Below the pieces are notes generated by a model that saw nothing but the letters and a program-made list of their open reading frames with translations, was not told the DNA's origin and did not search any database. A DNA stretch of 64,000 bases, taken from assembly GCF_003344925.1 (NCBI RefSeq), contig NZ_CP031188.1, positions 866,501 through 930,500 of the forward strand. Reading direction: 5' to 3'. Origin of the DNA: Flavobacterium arcticum (GTDB taxonomy: Bacteria; Bacteroidota; Bacteroidia; Flavobacteriales; Flavobacteriaceae). Both the position numbers and the translations under genes were made by a program. Within the stretch, counting starts at the first letter, position 1. The number at the start of each line of letters is the position of its first letter. Below, one piece after another: positions 50,476 through 59,995 of the stretch.

Positions 50476-53400
50476 TTATCCTACTATATTGATAATCTTA
50501 CCTGGTACTACAATTACTTTTTTGGGCTGCTGCCCATTAAGTTGTTGTATGGTACGTTCATCAGCAAGTATGGTTTTCTCAATTTCATCTTTCGGCATAT
50601 CCATAGGCAACTCTATCTTAAAGCGCATTTTACCGTTAAACGATACTGGATATTCTTTACTGCTTTCTACTAAATGACTTGCATTAAACTCTGGGAAAGC
50701 TACTCTAGCAATACTGCCCTCATTCCCTAACTGACTCCATAACTCCTCTGCAATGTGTGGCGCATAAGGTGACATAAGTATTGCCAATGGCTCTAGTATA
50801 GCACGTTCGTGACACTTAATAGCTGTTAACTCATTAACGGCTATCATAAACGAGCTTACTGATGTGTTGAACGAAAAGTTCTCAATATCGTCCTGCACTT
50901 TTTTAATAGTACGGTGTAGTATTTTGTAAGCTTCTTTGCTTGGTTCGTTATCGGTAACAATAAGTCCGTTATCATCAAAATACAACTTCCATAGTTTTTT
51001 AAGGAAACCGCTAACGCCTGTAATACCTGCGGTATTCCATGGTTTAGCTTGCTCTAATGGTCCTAAAAACATTTCGTATAAACGCAATGTATCAGCACCG
51101 TACTGTTCGCAAATATCATCTGGGTTTACTACATTGTATTTGGACTTCGACATTTTTTCGACTTCTCTAAGAGTCGTAAATTTTCCATTTGTCCTAAATA
51201 TTGTACTAGTATGTATATCTTCATTATACCAACTAGCTAGCCCTTCTTCATTTTCAATTTCATTTTTTAAATTAACATACTCTACAGGTACATGAAGTTT
51301 CGTTACAGTAAAATAAATCTTATTAATATCAAATCCAGATGGTTCAAAATATTCTTTTAAATCTTCACTAAAAACTTCAGTTAACTTATATTTTAGCCCA
51401 TTAACTACAGCTTCATAATTTTTATCTTTTAGAATATCCCACGACACTAATCGCCTATCAAATATATTATCAAAAATATTATCAAAAATTTCATCTTTAG
51501 ACTGATAATCTTCTTGACTAATATTTTCAGCATAACCATAGTAAAACCCTCCATTAATCCTAAAAGTAAAGGCACTCTCCCCCAATATCATACCTTGGTT
51601 AATCAGCTTTTTAAAAGGCTCTTCTTGTTGTACAAAACCTCTATCTTGTAAAAACTTATTCCAAAAACGACTGTATAGTAGGTGTCCTGTAGCGTGCTCG
51701 CTACCACCAATGTATAAATCTACATTTTGCCAGTAGCTTTGGTTTGCTTCACTTACAAATTCATTTTCATTACCCGCATCCATATAGCGTAACCAGTACC
51801 ATGAGCTACCTGCCCAACCTGGCATAGTGTTTAGCTCTAATGGGAAAATAGTTTCGTTATCTATATGGTCGTTGCTCACTACTTTATTCTCAGTAGTACT
51901 CCACGCCCATGTTGTAGCATTACCTAGTGGTGGTTGTCCATCCTCTGTTGGTAAGTACTTTTCTACCTCTGGTAAACGTATTGGTAAATGCTCTTTATCT
52001 ATCATTTGTGGCATACCATTTACATAGTACACTGGGAATGGTTCTCCCCAATAACGCTGACGGCTAAATACAGCATCGCGCAAGCGGTAATTGGTTTTAC
52101 CCATACCTTGGCTTATCTCCTCTAATGCTGTTATTGCTTTTTTGGTTGCTGTTTTATAGTCTAACCCATCAAGAAAATCAGAGTTTTGTAATACTACGTT
52201 CTCTTTACTTGCATAGGCTTCTTCGCTAATATCTATACCTGCGAATATGTTTTTTATTTCTATATTGAAATGCTTTGCAAAATCATAATCACGCTGATCG
52301 CCACAAGGTACTGCCATTACAGCCCCTGTACCATAACCTGCCAATACATAATCGCCTATCCAAATTTGTACAGGTTCTTTTGTAAATGGATGCTCGGCAT
52401 ACGCCCCTGTAAACACACCCGATATGGTTTTTACATCTGCCATACGATCGCGTTCGCTACGTTTTGCAGTAGCCTCTATATATTGTGTTACAGCTGCTGC
52501 CTGTTCTGGTGTGGTTATTTCGGCTACCAAATCATGTTCGGGTGCAAGCGTCATAAAGCTTACGCCAAAAATAGTATCAGGACGGGTAGTAAAAACTTCT
52601 ATTTTCGCATCATGCTCCTTTACATTAAACGTAACCGATGCTCCTACTGATTTACCTATCCAGTTACGCTGACTTTCTTTAAGTGATTCTGTCCAGTCGA
52701 TAGTATTTAAGCCTTGAAGTAAACGCTCGGCATAGGCAGAAATTCGCATACTCCATTGAGTCATCTTTTTACGCATAACAGGATGCCCACCTCTTTCAGA
52801 TACTCCATTTACTATCTCGTCATTTGCCAAAACTGTACCTAGTGCAGGACACCAGTTTACTTCGGTTTCGGCAAGATAAGTAAGCCTATATTGTAATAAT
52901 ATTTTTTCTTGTTGTTCTTTGCTATAGCTTTTCCATGCGTCGGCTGTAAAAGTAGCAATATTATCATCGCATACGGCATTGATGTCTGTATTACCATTTG
53001 CTTCAAACTTGGCAATCAATGTACAAATACTTTCTGCTTTATCGGTATCATTATTATACCACGAGTTGAACAGTTGGATAAATATCCATTGTGTCCATTT
53101 ATAATATTCAGGGTTAGAAGTACGTACTTCTCTATCCCAATCGAATGAGAAACCAATCTTATCTAACTGTTCACGATAACGCGCAATATTAGTAGCAGTA
53201 GTAACCGCAGGGTGTTGTCCTGTTTGTATAGCATACTGCTCAGCAGGAAGCCCAAAACTATCATACCCTTGTGGGTGCAATACATTAAAACCTTGATGGC
53301 GTTTGTAGCGCGCATAAATATCTGATGCGATATACCCTAGCGGATGCCCTACATGCAGCCCCGCCCCCGATGGGTAAGGGAACATATCGAGTACATAATA

Positions 53401-53496
53401 TTTTGGTTTCTCAGTGCTATCTTCTGCTTTAAACGTTTTGTTTTCAGCCCAGTATTTTTGCCACTTGGCTTCTATCTCGTTAGGATTGTATCTCAT
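50476..53496 (-). CDS. leuS: Leucine--tRNA ligase
   Basis: A 1006-residue class I synthetase with H48-V-G-H51 (HIGH), YPSGAGLHVGHPLGY, an editing domain (about 240-430, RPDTIFGVSFM) and KMSKSKYN near residue 779. It is some 150 residues longer than the E. coli enzyme: extra blocks lie around 115-190 (NNDTDKAESICTLIAKF) and in the region 650-770, where FDNIFDNIFD comes from a 12-bp in-frame tandem repeat (51464-51487). ATG at 53496. A TAAATTTG box at 53570-53577 (minus) suggests a leader of about 68 nt containing a hairpin. Confidence 0.97.
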   Translation of the reverse strand: MRYNPNEIEAKWQKYWAENKTFKAEDSTEKPKYYVLDMFPYPSGAGLHVGHPLGYIASDIYARYKRHQGFNVLHPQGYDSFGLPAEQYAIQTGQHPAVTTATNIARYREQLDKIGFSFDWDREVRTSNPEYYKWTQWIFIQLFNSWYNNDTDKAESICTLIAKFEANGNTDINAVCDDNIATFTADAWKSYSKEQQEKILLQYRLTYLAETEVNWCPALGTVLANDEIVNGVSERGGHPVMRKKMTQWSMRISAYAERLLQGLNTIDWTESLKESQRNWIGKSVGASVTFNVKEHDAKIEVFTTRPDTIFGVSFMTLAPEHDLVAEITTPEQAAAVTQYIEATAKRSERDRMADVKTISGVFTGAYAEHPFTKEPVQIWIGDYVLAGYGTGAVMAVPCGDQRDYDFAKHFNIEIKNIFAGIDISEEAYASKENVVLQNSDFLDGLDYKTATKKAITALEEISQGMGKTNYRLRDAVFSRQRYWGEPFPVYYVNGMPQMIDKEHLPIRLPEVEKYLPTEDGQPPLGNATTWAWSTTENKVVSNDHIDNETIFPLELNTMPGWAGSSWYWLRYMDAGNENEFVSEANQSYWQNVDLYIGGSEHATGHLLYSRFWNKFLQDRGFVQQEEPFKKLINQGMILGESAFTFRINGGFYYGYAENISQEDYQSKDEIFDNIFDNIFDRRLVSWDILKDKNYEAVVNGLKYKLTEVFSEDLKEYFEPSGFDINKIYFTVTKLHVPVEYVNLKNEIENEEGLASWYNEDIHTSTIFRTNGKFTTLREVEKMSKSKYNVVNPDDICEQYGADTLRLYEMFLGPLEQAKPWNTAGITGVSGFLKKLWKLYFDDNGLIVTDNEPSKEAYKILHRTIKKVQDDIENFSFNTSVSSFMIAVNELTAIKCHERAILEPLAILMSPYAPHIAEELWSQLGNEGSIARVAFPEFNASHLVESSKEYPVSFNGKMRFKIELPMDMPKDEIEKTILADERTIQQLNGQQPKKVIVVPGKIINIVG

Positions 53497-53569
53497 AAGT
53501 GAGTCGTAAAATTGAAAGTCATAAGGTTAAAAAGTTGCCGAGCCGTTGCGGTACTCAGCTTAAAAAAAG

Positions 53570-53577
53570 CAAATTTA
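53570..53577 (-). promoter_or_regulatory. Candidate -7 box of leuS (TAAATTTG)
   Basis: Exact TAnnTTTG on minus. The leader holds a hairpin at 53537-53559: stem with GAG/CTC and CCG/CGG blocks and a two-base bulge. Confidence 0.45.
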
Positions 53578-53664
53578 CGTTTATTGTACGAAAGTTAAAA
53601 CTTTGCCCGTTATAAACTATGTTTAACAAATTTCTTTATTATTTTTACCGCTAAAATATAAACT

Positions 53665-54537
53665 ATGGCATCATCTTTTGAAAAATTCCAAAAAAGAAGG
53701 CTTCTTTCCTCTTATTTTTCTGTGATACTCAGTATTTTCATAGTACTTACGCTTTTAGGAGCGCTAGGACTATTTGTGATAAATACCGAAAAAATATCGA
53801 GTTATGTAAAGGAAAACATCCCGATGACGGTGTTTTTTAAAAAGGATGCAAATGATGCTACTATGCAATCGTTTGGCGAAGAGTTAAAAGAAGCTCCTTA
53901 CATAAAGGATTATGTGTATGTAACCAAAGAGGAAGCTGCACAAAATAATAAAGATATTATGGGTGACTATGAAACTTTATTAGACGGCAACCCTTTATTA
54001 AACTCCTATGACATTCACCTAAAAGGAGGATACGTACAAACTGATAGTATTAAAAACATTGAATTAGCATTGAGAGCCAACCCTATGGTAGCCGATGTTA
54101 CCTATGACCTTGTATTGGTAGAAATGGCAAACGAAAATATAAAAACCATTACATTCTGGATACTCGTTATAAGCGGAATATTGGTATTTATTGCGATGCT
54201 ACTTATTAATAGTGCGTTAAGACTATCTATATACAACCACCGTTTTACTATAAAAACCATGCAAATGGTAGGTGCTACAAAATCGTTTATCCGTAAACCA
54301 TTTGTGTGGAGGGGGATTAAGCTAGGGCTTATAGGTTCGCTCTTTGCTATCGCTACGCTACTATGGCTAGTATATTATCTTGATGCTGCACTACCTGTAC
54401 TAAACATTTGGGAAGACTGGATGCCTACGGCTATTGTTTTTGGTGGTGTATTAGCTTTTGGAATTATCATTACTACAATAAGTACATTTTTTGCCACACA
54501 ACGTTTTCTTAATTTAAGAACAGACGATCTTTATTAA
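53665..54537 (+). CDS. ftsX: Cell division protein FtsX
   Basis: A 290-residue ABC-transporter-type permease with four membrane segments: one N-terminal (LSIFIVLTLLGALGLFV) and three C-terminal, separated by an extracytoplasmic domain (about 60-150). The conserved cytoplasmic segment HRFTIKTMQMVGATKSFIRKPFVWRG matches FtsX. FtsEX acts at the septum to activate peptidoglycan hydrolases. ftsE is not in the window. It begins the ftsX-DUF3098-uppP-truB-YiiX run. Confidence 0.95.
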   Translation: MASSFEKFQKRRLLSSYFSVILSIFIVLTLLGALGLFVINTEKISSYVKENIPMTVFFKKDANDATMQSFGEELKEAPYIKDYVYVTKEEAAQNNKDIMGDYETLLDGNPLLNSYDIHLKGGYVQTDSIKNIELALRANPMVADVTYDLVLVEMANENIKTITFWILVISGILVFIAMLLINSALRLSIYNHRFTIKTMQMVGATKSFIRKPFVWRGIKLGLIGSLFAIATLLWLVYYLDAALPVLNIWEDWMPTAIVFGGVLAFGIIITTISTFFATQRFLNLRTDDLY

Positions 54538-54585
54538 GACTAGCGATACAGAAAAAGGCAATAGTAAAAACTTAAAACAAAACTG

Positions 54586-54906
54586 ATGAAGAATAACAAC
54601 GAAATAAAAACCCATTTTCTTTTTGAAAAGGTAAATTATAAAATACTACTTATAGGCTTAGGCGTAATTGCTCTTGGTTTTATACTAATGGCAGGCGGAG
54701 GCAGTGACGATCCTAATGTATTTAGCGAAGATATTTTCAACTTTAGAAGAATACGTCTTGCACCTACCGTAGTAATTATAGGCTTTGGTATTACTATTTA
54801 TGCTATACTTAAAAACCCACATGGTAAAAACACTCCTGAAATAAAAACAGAAGAAACTTTCCCTGAAGATAAAGCCATTAAAAACTTTAAAAACAAGAAA
54901 CAGTAA
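54586..54906 (+). CDS. DUF3098 membrane protein
   Basis: A 106-residue protein with two membrane segments (about 18-37 and 60-76), between which lies a conserved-looking FSEDIFNFRRIRLAPTVVIIGF. The family DUF3098 is limited to Bacteroidota and usually sits between ftsX and uppP, as here. Function unknown. Its TAA stop and the uppP ATG share a base (TAATG at 54904-54908), so translation is coupled. Confidence 0.88.
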   Translation: MKNNNEIKTHFLFEKVNYKILLIGLGVIALGFILMAGGGSDDPNVFSEDIFNFRRIRLAPTVVIIGFGITIYAILKNPHGKNTPEIKTEETFPEDKAIKNFKNKKQ

Positions 54907-55715
54907 TGGATTTTTATCAGGCTATCATAATTGCTATTATTGAAGGACTTACAGAGTACTTACCTGTATCATCTACCGCACACATGATTTTTGCAAGTTC
55001 TTACTACGGCATACAGGAAGACGACTATGTAAAATTGTTTCAGGTATCTATACAATTTGGCGCTATACTCGCAGTAGTAGCTTTATACTGGAAAAAGTTT
55101 TTCGATTTTACAAAATTCAACTTCTATATAAAACTAGCACTTGCAGTAGTACCTGCGTTAATTTTAGGTTTATTATTTGACGATCTTATAGAGCAAGCTT
55201 TGGGCGACCCTATACCCATTGCCATAGTGCTTATAGTGGGTGGTGTGATATTGTTATTTATCGAAAATTTCTTTATTAACCAACCGATAAAAAAGGAAGA
55301 AGATATAACCCGAAAGAAAGCAATAACCATAGGTTTTTGGCAATGTCTTGCCATGATGCCTGGTACAAGCCGTTCGGCTGCTTCTATTATAGGTGGTATG
55401 CAACAAGGACTTACTCGGGAAAATGCAGCAGAGTTCTCTTTTTTCCTTGCCGTACCTACTATGGCTGCCGCTACACTATACTCTGTATTTCTAAAAACGT
55501 ATGAGCATTCAGGACTTAAAGGCTATGAGTTATTAGTAGAGTCACCAGATAATCTCAAAATGTTCCTTATGGGTAACGTTATTGCCTTTATTGTATCTAT
55601 TATTGCTATAAAAGGTTTTATAGGCTTCATCAAGAAATACGGTTTTAAGCCTTGGGGCTGGTACAGAATAATAGCAGGAGCACTACTACTTGCTTACTTT
55701 ACAACATACAAATAA
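54906..55715 (+). CDS. uppP: Undecaprenyl-diphosphate phosphatase
   Basis: A 269-residue BacA/UppP membrane enzyme. The active-site loops are E13-G-L-T-E17-Y-L-P-V-S-S-T-A-H and MMPGTSRSAAS. It recycles the lipid carrier C55-PP to C55-P for peptidoglycan and other glycan synthesis. Being translationally coupled to DUF3098 and co-directional with ftsX fits envelope growth. Length and eight membrane segments are normal. Confidence 0.96.
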   Translation: MDFYQAIIIAIIEGLTEYLPVSSTAHMIFASSYYGIQEDDYVKLFQVSIQFGAILAVVALYWKKFFDFTKFNFYIKLALAVVPALILGLLFDDLIEQALGDPIPIAIVLIVGGVILLFIENFFINQPIKKEEDITRKKAITIGFWQCLAMMPGTSRSAASIIGGMQQGLTRENAAEFSFFLAVPTMAAATLYSVFLKTYEHSGLKGYELLVESPDNLKMFLMGNVIAFIVSIIAIKGFIGFIKKYGFKPWGWYRIIAGALLLAYFTTYK

Positions 55716-55721
55716 TTTGAT

Positions 55722-56414
55722 TTGACGACACCCGAAGCATTTACCGAAGGCAAAATATTATTAATAGACAAACCCTTAAAATGGAGTTCTTTTCAGGCTG
55801 TTAATAAAATAAAATGGAGTTTAAAGAAGCATTTAGGCTTAAAAAAAATAAAAGTAGGGCACGCGGGTACACTCGACCCTTTGGCGACAGGACTACTTAT
55901 AGTATGCACTGGTAAATTCACCAAACGCATCACCGAATTGCAGGGTATGGAGAAAGAGTACACAGGTACTTTTCATATTGGTGCTACAACACCATCTTAC
56001 GACTTAGAAACCGAGGTTAATGCTACTTTCCCTACCGAACATATAGATGAGAACCTCATCAAAGAAACTGTTTCGCAATTTTTAGGCGAAATAGACCAAA
56101 AACCCCCTATTTTCTCGGCTATAAAAAAAGATGGTAAACGACTGTATGAACATGCTCGTAAAGGCGAAGAAGTAGAAATTGCTTCACGCAAAACCACAAT
56201 ATACGAGTTTGAAATTATCCGCATAGCATTACCCGAAGTTGACTTTAGAGTAGTGTGTAGCAAAGGTACTTACATTCGCTCTTTAGCTTTTGATTATGGT
56301 AAAGCATTACAATCTGGCGCACACCTTACAGTACTGCGACGCACTAAAATTGGAGAATTTTCCGTTGATAATGCTATAGATCCTGAAATTTTTGAGAATG
56401 AAATTGAAAAGTAA
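55722..56414 (+). CDS. truB: tRNA pseudouridine(55) synthase TruB
   Basis: A 230-residue enzyme making Psi55 in the T-loop of tRNAs. The catalytic Asp is D52 in GHAGTLDPLATGLL, followed by KEYTGTFHIGATTPSYDLETE and CSKGTYIRSLAFDYG. The start is TTG at 55722, 6 bp after the uppP stop; a stop codon in the same frame at 55713 blocks any longer form. Its end overlaps the YiiX-like gene by 17 bp. The C-terminal PUA domain is short or absent, as in many Bacteroidota TruB proteins. Confidence 0.94.
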   Translation: MTTPEAFTEGKILLIDKPLKWSSFQAVNKIKWSLKKHLGLKKIKVGHAGTLDPLATGLLIVCTGKFTKRITELQGMEKEYTGTFHIGATTPSYDLETEVNATFPTEHIDENLIKETVSQFLGEIDQKPPIFSAIKKDGKRLYEHARKGEEVEIASRKTTIYEFEIIRIALPEVDFRVVCSKGTYIRSLAFDYGKALQSGAHLTVLRRTKIGEFSVDNAIDPEIFENEIEK

Positions 56415-57030
56415 ATTATTATACTTACTTATCGCATTCTCTTTATCTTCTGCTTTTGCTCAAAAAGTAGATTTGCAAGATGGCGACCTCATTTTTCAAG
56501 ATATGGATTGCGGTCCGTTATGCGATGCGATAGAAGCTGTAACCGAAGGCTATAACAATAATAACTTTAGCCACATGGGTATGGTATATCATAAAAACGA
56601 TACAGTATACATTATAGAAGCTGCCGGTAATGCAGTGCGGCTTACTACGCTTGAAAAATTTTCAGAGAACACATCAAAACCCATGTATATAGGTCGGCTA
56701 AAAGAAGAATATAATAACCTAATACCTTCAGCTATCTCATTCTCATTACAGCAAATGGGTGTACCTTATGATGATGAATATGTATATGATAATGGCAGTT
56801 ACTACTGTTCAGAACTTATATATGATGCTTTCTTGTTTGCCAATTCAGGTAAGCCATTTTTCAGGCTTTACCCAATGACATATAAACAACCTAATACTAA
56901 CGAGTTCTTCCCTGCATGGGTAGACTATTACAAAAGTATAGGCAAAACTATACCTGAAGGCTTACTGGGTTGTAACCCTGGCGGTATGTCGGTGTCTAAT
57001 AAAATAGAGATTATAGGTGTAATAGAATAA
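56398..57030 (+). CDS. YiiX/YebB-like NlpC/P60-superfamily hydrolase, exported
   Basis: A 210-residue protein with a signal peptide (LSSAFAQ, to about residue 22) and the YiiX-family fold: GDLIFQD near 29-35, H59 in NNFSHMGMVY, and C137 in GSYYCSELIYDAF. The Cys/His pair is the catalytic site of permuted NlpC/P60 hydrolases. Likely acts on an amide or lipid bond in the periplasm; the substrate is unknown. ATG 56398 is used because the frame's earlier codon at 56392 is TTG and would spoil the signal peptide. It overlaps truB by 17 bp, so it belongs to that operon. Confidence 0.88.
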   Translation: MKLKSKLLYLLIAFSLSSAFAQKVDLQDGDLIFQDMDCGPLCDAIEAVTEGYNNNNFSHMGMVYHKNDTVYIIEAAGNAVRLTTLEKFSENTSKPMYIGRLKEEYNNLIPSAISFSLQQMGVPYDDEYVYDNGSYYCSELIYDAFLFANSGKPFFRLYPMTYKQPNTNEFFPAWVDYYKSIGKTIPEGLLGCNPGGMSVSNKIEIIGVIE

Positions 57031-57047
57031 TACTGCTTTCAATAAAA

Positions 57048-57662
57048 CTATTTACTTGCCTGTGCTTTCTCTAAGAGGGCTGTAATTTCTTGCATAGCAC
57101 TAATACCTTTATCGTGCAAATACCATTTTTGTAATTCGGTTTTAGTTTCCTCATTAATTACACCGAATTTTTCTTTGGCATCTTTAATCAGTTTTGTTCC
57201 TCCCTCTGGTCGTGGCCCCCAATTACCCAAAACAGTATTATCTTTAGCATCTACTAAAATTAGCTTTGGTATTGCCCTTCCACCATTAGTAAGAAAACCA
57301 TCCATCAATTCGCTATTTTCATCTCTAAGTACAATCCGCAAGTCTATTAAATCGTTTTCGCTTGCCATTTTCTCCATTACAGGTAGTAACTGAGCCGCAT
57401 CGCCACACCATCCCTCAGAAATTACAAGGAAAACATAGTTATCTTTTATTGCTTTTAGTTTTTCGACAACATCAGGAGTCAATTTTATGGTTTTATCTAA
57501 GCGTTTCATACGCACTTCATTTAAAGTACTGTAATGCGTAAGGCTTTCCGATTGGGTCTCACCAGTAGATAACCCGTCTAACAATAATTTTGAAATATGA
57601 TTTCTATATTCAGTATAAGAATAACTTTTCTCTAAACTATTAGTAATAAGCGTATTTTGCAT
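57048..57662 (-). CDS. Thioredoxin-fold protein with single-Cys WCGDA site
   Basis: A 204-residue cytoplasmic protein of the thioredoxin-like family that has SEGWCGDAAQ (W85, C86, no second Cys), then AIPKLILVDA containing the cis-Pro. Because the resolving Cys is Asp-Ala, it cannot act as a normal dithiol reductase; bacillithiol/thiol-specific or monothiol roles are possible. ATG at 57662, -7 box TAAATTTG (minus) at 57680-57687. Convergent with the YiiX-like gene, 17 bp apart. Confidence 0.82.
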   Translation of the reverse strand: MQNTLITNSLEKSYSYTEYRNHISKLLLDGLSTGETQSESLTHYSTLNEVRMKRLDKTIKLTPDVVEKLKAIKDNYVFLVISEGWCGDAAQLLPVMEKMASENDLIDLRIVLRDENSELMDGFLTNGGRAIPKLILVDAKDNTVLGNWGPRPEGGTKLIKDAKEKFGVINEETKTELQKWYLHDKGISAMQEITALLEKAQASK

Positions 57663-57758
57663 ATTGTTTTCTTTTACTACAAATTTACGTCAAGTTTTAG
57701 AGAAACAAAAAAAACACAATTAATAAAAAATTGTACTTTAGTAAGATAAATTGTAGAA

Positions 57759-58538
57759 ATGAAATTTGAAGGCAACACTATTGGACTTACACTTTCTGGA
57801 GGAGGCACTAAAGGTATTGCCCACGCAGGAGTACTTAAGTTTTTTGAAGAAAAAAACATAAAACCATCCCATATTGCAGGCACTAGCTCTGGTGCTATTG
57901 TAGCAGCATTATACGCGTGGGGTAAAACACCTGATGAAATACTAGAATTTTTCCAATCTATCTATTTTTTTCACTGGAAGCACTTCACCTTTCGCAAAGC
58001 AGGTTTTATTGATGCAGATGCATTTAAAAGTTATTTCAGCACCATTTTTAAAGATGCCACATTAGGCGATCTTCCTTATAGAGTGCACATCACTGCCACC
58101 AATATTGTATCGGGTAAATTACACATATTTGGTCCTGAAATAAAGATTATCGATGCCATTTTGGCTTCGGCTGCTTTTCCTGGTATTATTAGCCCTTATG
58201 AAATAGACGGTAAGCTATATAGCGATGGAGGCATACTAAACCACTTTCCTACTGATGTGTTACAGGGCAGGTGTGAAGTTTTGATAGGCGTATATTTAAG
58301 CCCCATACAAAAAATTGAAGCAAGCGATATGAAAAGTATAAAAGCAGTTACGACACGTGCTTATGATTTGCTTACTGCCAACTCAAATATGCAAAAATTT
58401 AGCTTGTGCGATTGGGTAATAAGTCCTGATAAGCTAGCACCTTATAATACCTTTGAGACTAATAAGATAAAAATGGGCGAAATTTTTGATATAGGCTATG
58501 AAGCTGCAAAAAAATCGTATGATGCACTTATAGTATAA
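57759..58538 (+). CDS. Patatin-like phospholipase family protein
   Basis: A 259-residue hydrolase. The oxyanion-hole motif SGGGTKG is at 13-19, the nucleophile S43 is in GTSSG, and the Asp of the Ser-Asp dyad is in YSDGGILNHFP (about 152). It is close to the RssA-type branch of bacterial patatins; there is no signal peptide. Probably hydrolyses acyl esters in membrane lipid; the natural substrate is unknown. ATG at 57759, monocistronic. Confidence 0.93.
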   Translation: MKFEGNTIGLTLSGGGTKGIAHAGVLKFFEEKNIKPSHIAGTSSGAIVAALYAWGKTPDEILEFFQSIYFFHWKHFTFRKAGFIDADAFKSYFSTIFKDATLGDLPYRVHITATNIVSGKLHIFGPEIKIIDAILASAAFPGIISPYEIDGKLYSDGGILNHFPTDVLQGRCEVLIGVYLSPIQKIEASDMKSIKAVTTRAYDLLTANSNMQKFSLCDWVISPDKLAPYNTFETNKIKMGEIFDIGYEAAKKSYDALIV

Positions 58539-58579
58539 GAGTGAGGCTATAAAACTCTTTTTAGAAAAACATTTATTAC

Positions 58580-58587
58580 TATATTTG
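58580..58587 (+). promoter_or_regulatory. -7 box of pyrH-frr (TATATTTG)
   Basis: Exact TAnnTTTG, 23 bp before the pyrH ATG. No clear -33 element. Confidence 0.55.
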
Positions 58588-58610
58588 CACCATTCAAGAA
58601 AAATCTCCCT

Positions 58611-59318
58611 ATGAAATACAAAAGAGTTCTGTTAAAATTGAGTGGTGAAGCCTTAATGGGCGACAGACAATATGGTATAGACCCACAAAGACTTGCCGAA
58701 TATGCTCAACAAATTAAAGAAATACACGATAAAGGTATACAAATCGCTATTGTTATAGGCGGTGGTAACATCTTTAGGGGTGTAGCTGGCGCTAGTAACG
58801 GTATGGATAGGGTTCAGGGAGACTATATGGGTATGCTTGCTACCGTTATTAACGGTATGGCACTACAGGGCGCCCTAGAAGATGCTGGTATGCAAACACG
58901 ACTGCAAACGGCTTTAAAAATAGAAGCTATTGCAGAACCTTATATAAAAAGAAAAGCAGTACGCCATTTAGAAAAAAATCGTATTGTAATTTTTGGAGCA
59001 GGTACTGGTAACCCTTATTTTACTACAGATACCGCTGCTGTACTTAGAGGTGTAGAAGTAAATGCCGATGTGATACTAAAGGGTACACGCGTAGATGGTA
59101 TTTATACTGCCGACCCTGAAAAAGATGCTAGTGCAGTAAAATATGACACGCTTACATTTGAAGATGTATTGAGTAAAGGACTTAATGTAATGGATACAAC
59201 TGCATTTACTTTAAGTCAAGAAAATGAATTACCTATTATAGTATTTGACATGAACAAAAATGGTAACCTCGTAAAAATTTGCGAAGGCGAACCTATAGGA
59301 ACTACAGTAAACGTATAA
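58611..59318 (+). CDS. pyrH: Uridylate kinase
   Basis: A 235-residue hexameric UMP kinase of the amino-acid-kinase fold. [44 protein letters not shown] and [14 protein letters not shown] are all family signatures. It makes UDP from UMP and is typically feedback-controlled by UTP and GTP. It is followed by frr, the common pyrH-frr pair; in many bacteria rpsB-tsf precede it, but not here. ATG at 58611. Confidence 0.97.
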   Translation: MKYKRVLLKLSGEALMGDRQYGIDPQRLAEYAQQIKEIHDKGIQIAIVIGGGNIFRGVAGASNGMDRVQGDYMGMLATVINGMALQGALEDAGMQTRLQTALKIEAIAEPYIKRKAVRHLEKNRIVIFGAGTGNPYFTTDTAAVLRGVEVNADVILKGTRVDGIYTADPEKDASAVKYDTLTFEDVLSKGLNVMDTTAFTLSQENELPIIVFDMNKNGNLVKICEGEPIGTTVNV

Positions 59319-59344
59319 TTTTTAACAGCATAAGAATTACTACT

Positions 59345-59905
59345 ATGGAAGAGATTGATTTTATCTTAGATAGTACAAAAGAGTCAATGAACGGCTCTAT
59401 TGCACACCTTGAAAAAGAATTTTTAAATATTCGCGCCGGTAAAGCTAGTCCTGCTATGCTAGGCGGAGTAATGATAGATTATTACGGTTCGCAAACACCG
59501 TTATCTCAGGTAGCTAATGTTAATACTCCTGATGCTAGAACTATAACAGTACAGCCTTGGGAAAAAAACATGTTACAGCCTATTGAAAAAGCTATTATGA
59601 TAGCTAACCTTGGTTTTAACCCTATGAATAATGGTGATAACATTATTATAAGCGTCCCACCATTAACAGAGGAGCGCAGAAGAGAGTTAGCAAAACAAGC
59701 TAAAGGTGAAGCAGAAGATGCTAAAATAGGTATAAGAAACGCTCGTAAAGATGCTAATACCGAAATTAAGAAACTAGAAAAAGACGGTATGTCTGAAGAT
59801 GTATGTAAAAGCGCCGAAGATGAGGTGCAGGAGCTAACCAATAGTTTCATAAAAAAAATTGACGAGTTACTCTCGACCAAGGAAGCCGAGATAATGAAAG
59901 TATAA
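59345..59905 (+). CDS. frr: Ribosome recycling factor
   Basis: A 186-residue tRNA-shaped protein that, with EF-G, splits post-termination ribosomes. The match runs from MEEIDFILDSTKESMNGSI through IRAGKASPAMLGG and LTEERRRELAKQAK to the end. ATG at 59345; the frame extends upstream into pyrH from a non-ATG codon, but the family start fits here. 26 bp after pyrH; strong terminator downstream. Confidence 0.97.
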   Translation: MEEIDFILDSTKESMNGSIAHLEKEFLNIRAGKASPAMLGGVMIDYYGSQTPLSQVANVNTPDARTITVQPWEKNMLQPIEKAIMIANLGFNPMNNGDNIIISVPPLTEERRRELAKQAKGEAEDAKIGIRNARKDANTEIKKLEKDGMSEDVCKSAEDEVQELTNSFIKKIDELLSTKEAEIMKV

Positions 59906-59936
59906 TAAAAGTCCGCCACTAAGGCGGATTTTTTAT
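59906..59936 (+). terminator. Terminator of pyrH-frr
   Basis: Stem TCCGCC/GGCGGA (59912-59917 with 59923-59928), five-base loop, then six T. Confidence 0.9.
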
Positions 59937-59944
59937 TTATATGC

Positions 59945-59952
59945 TATCTTTG
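59945..59952 (+). promoter_or_regulatory. -7 box (TATCTTTG) of the DUF5686 gene
   Basis: Exact TAnnTTTG, directly after the frr terminator and 43 bp before the ATG at 59996. Confidence 0.5.
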
Positions 59953-59995
59953 TCGAAACAAATTGCGGTTTCTTTCGTTTAGCATAAAAAGGTAC

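Noticed and set aside
59279-59344. N-terminal extension of ribosome recycling factor into pyrH
   Set aside because: Starts at a non-ATG codon inside pyrH; the family N-terminus begins at ATG 59345.
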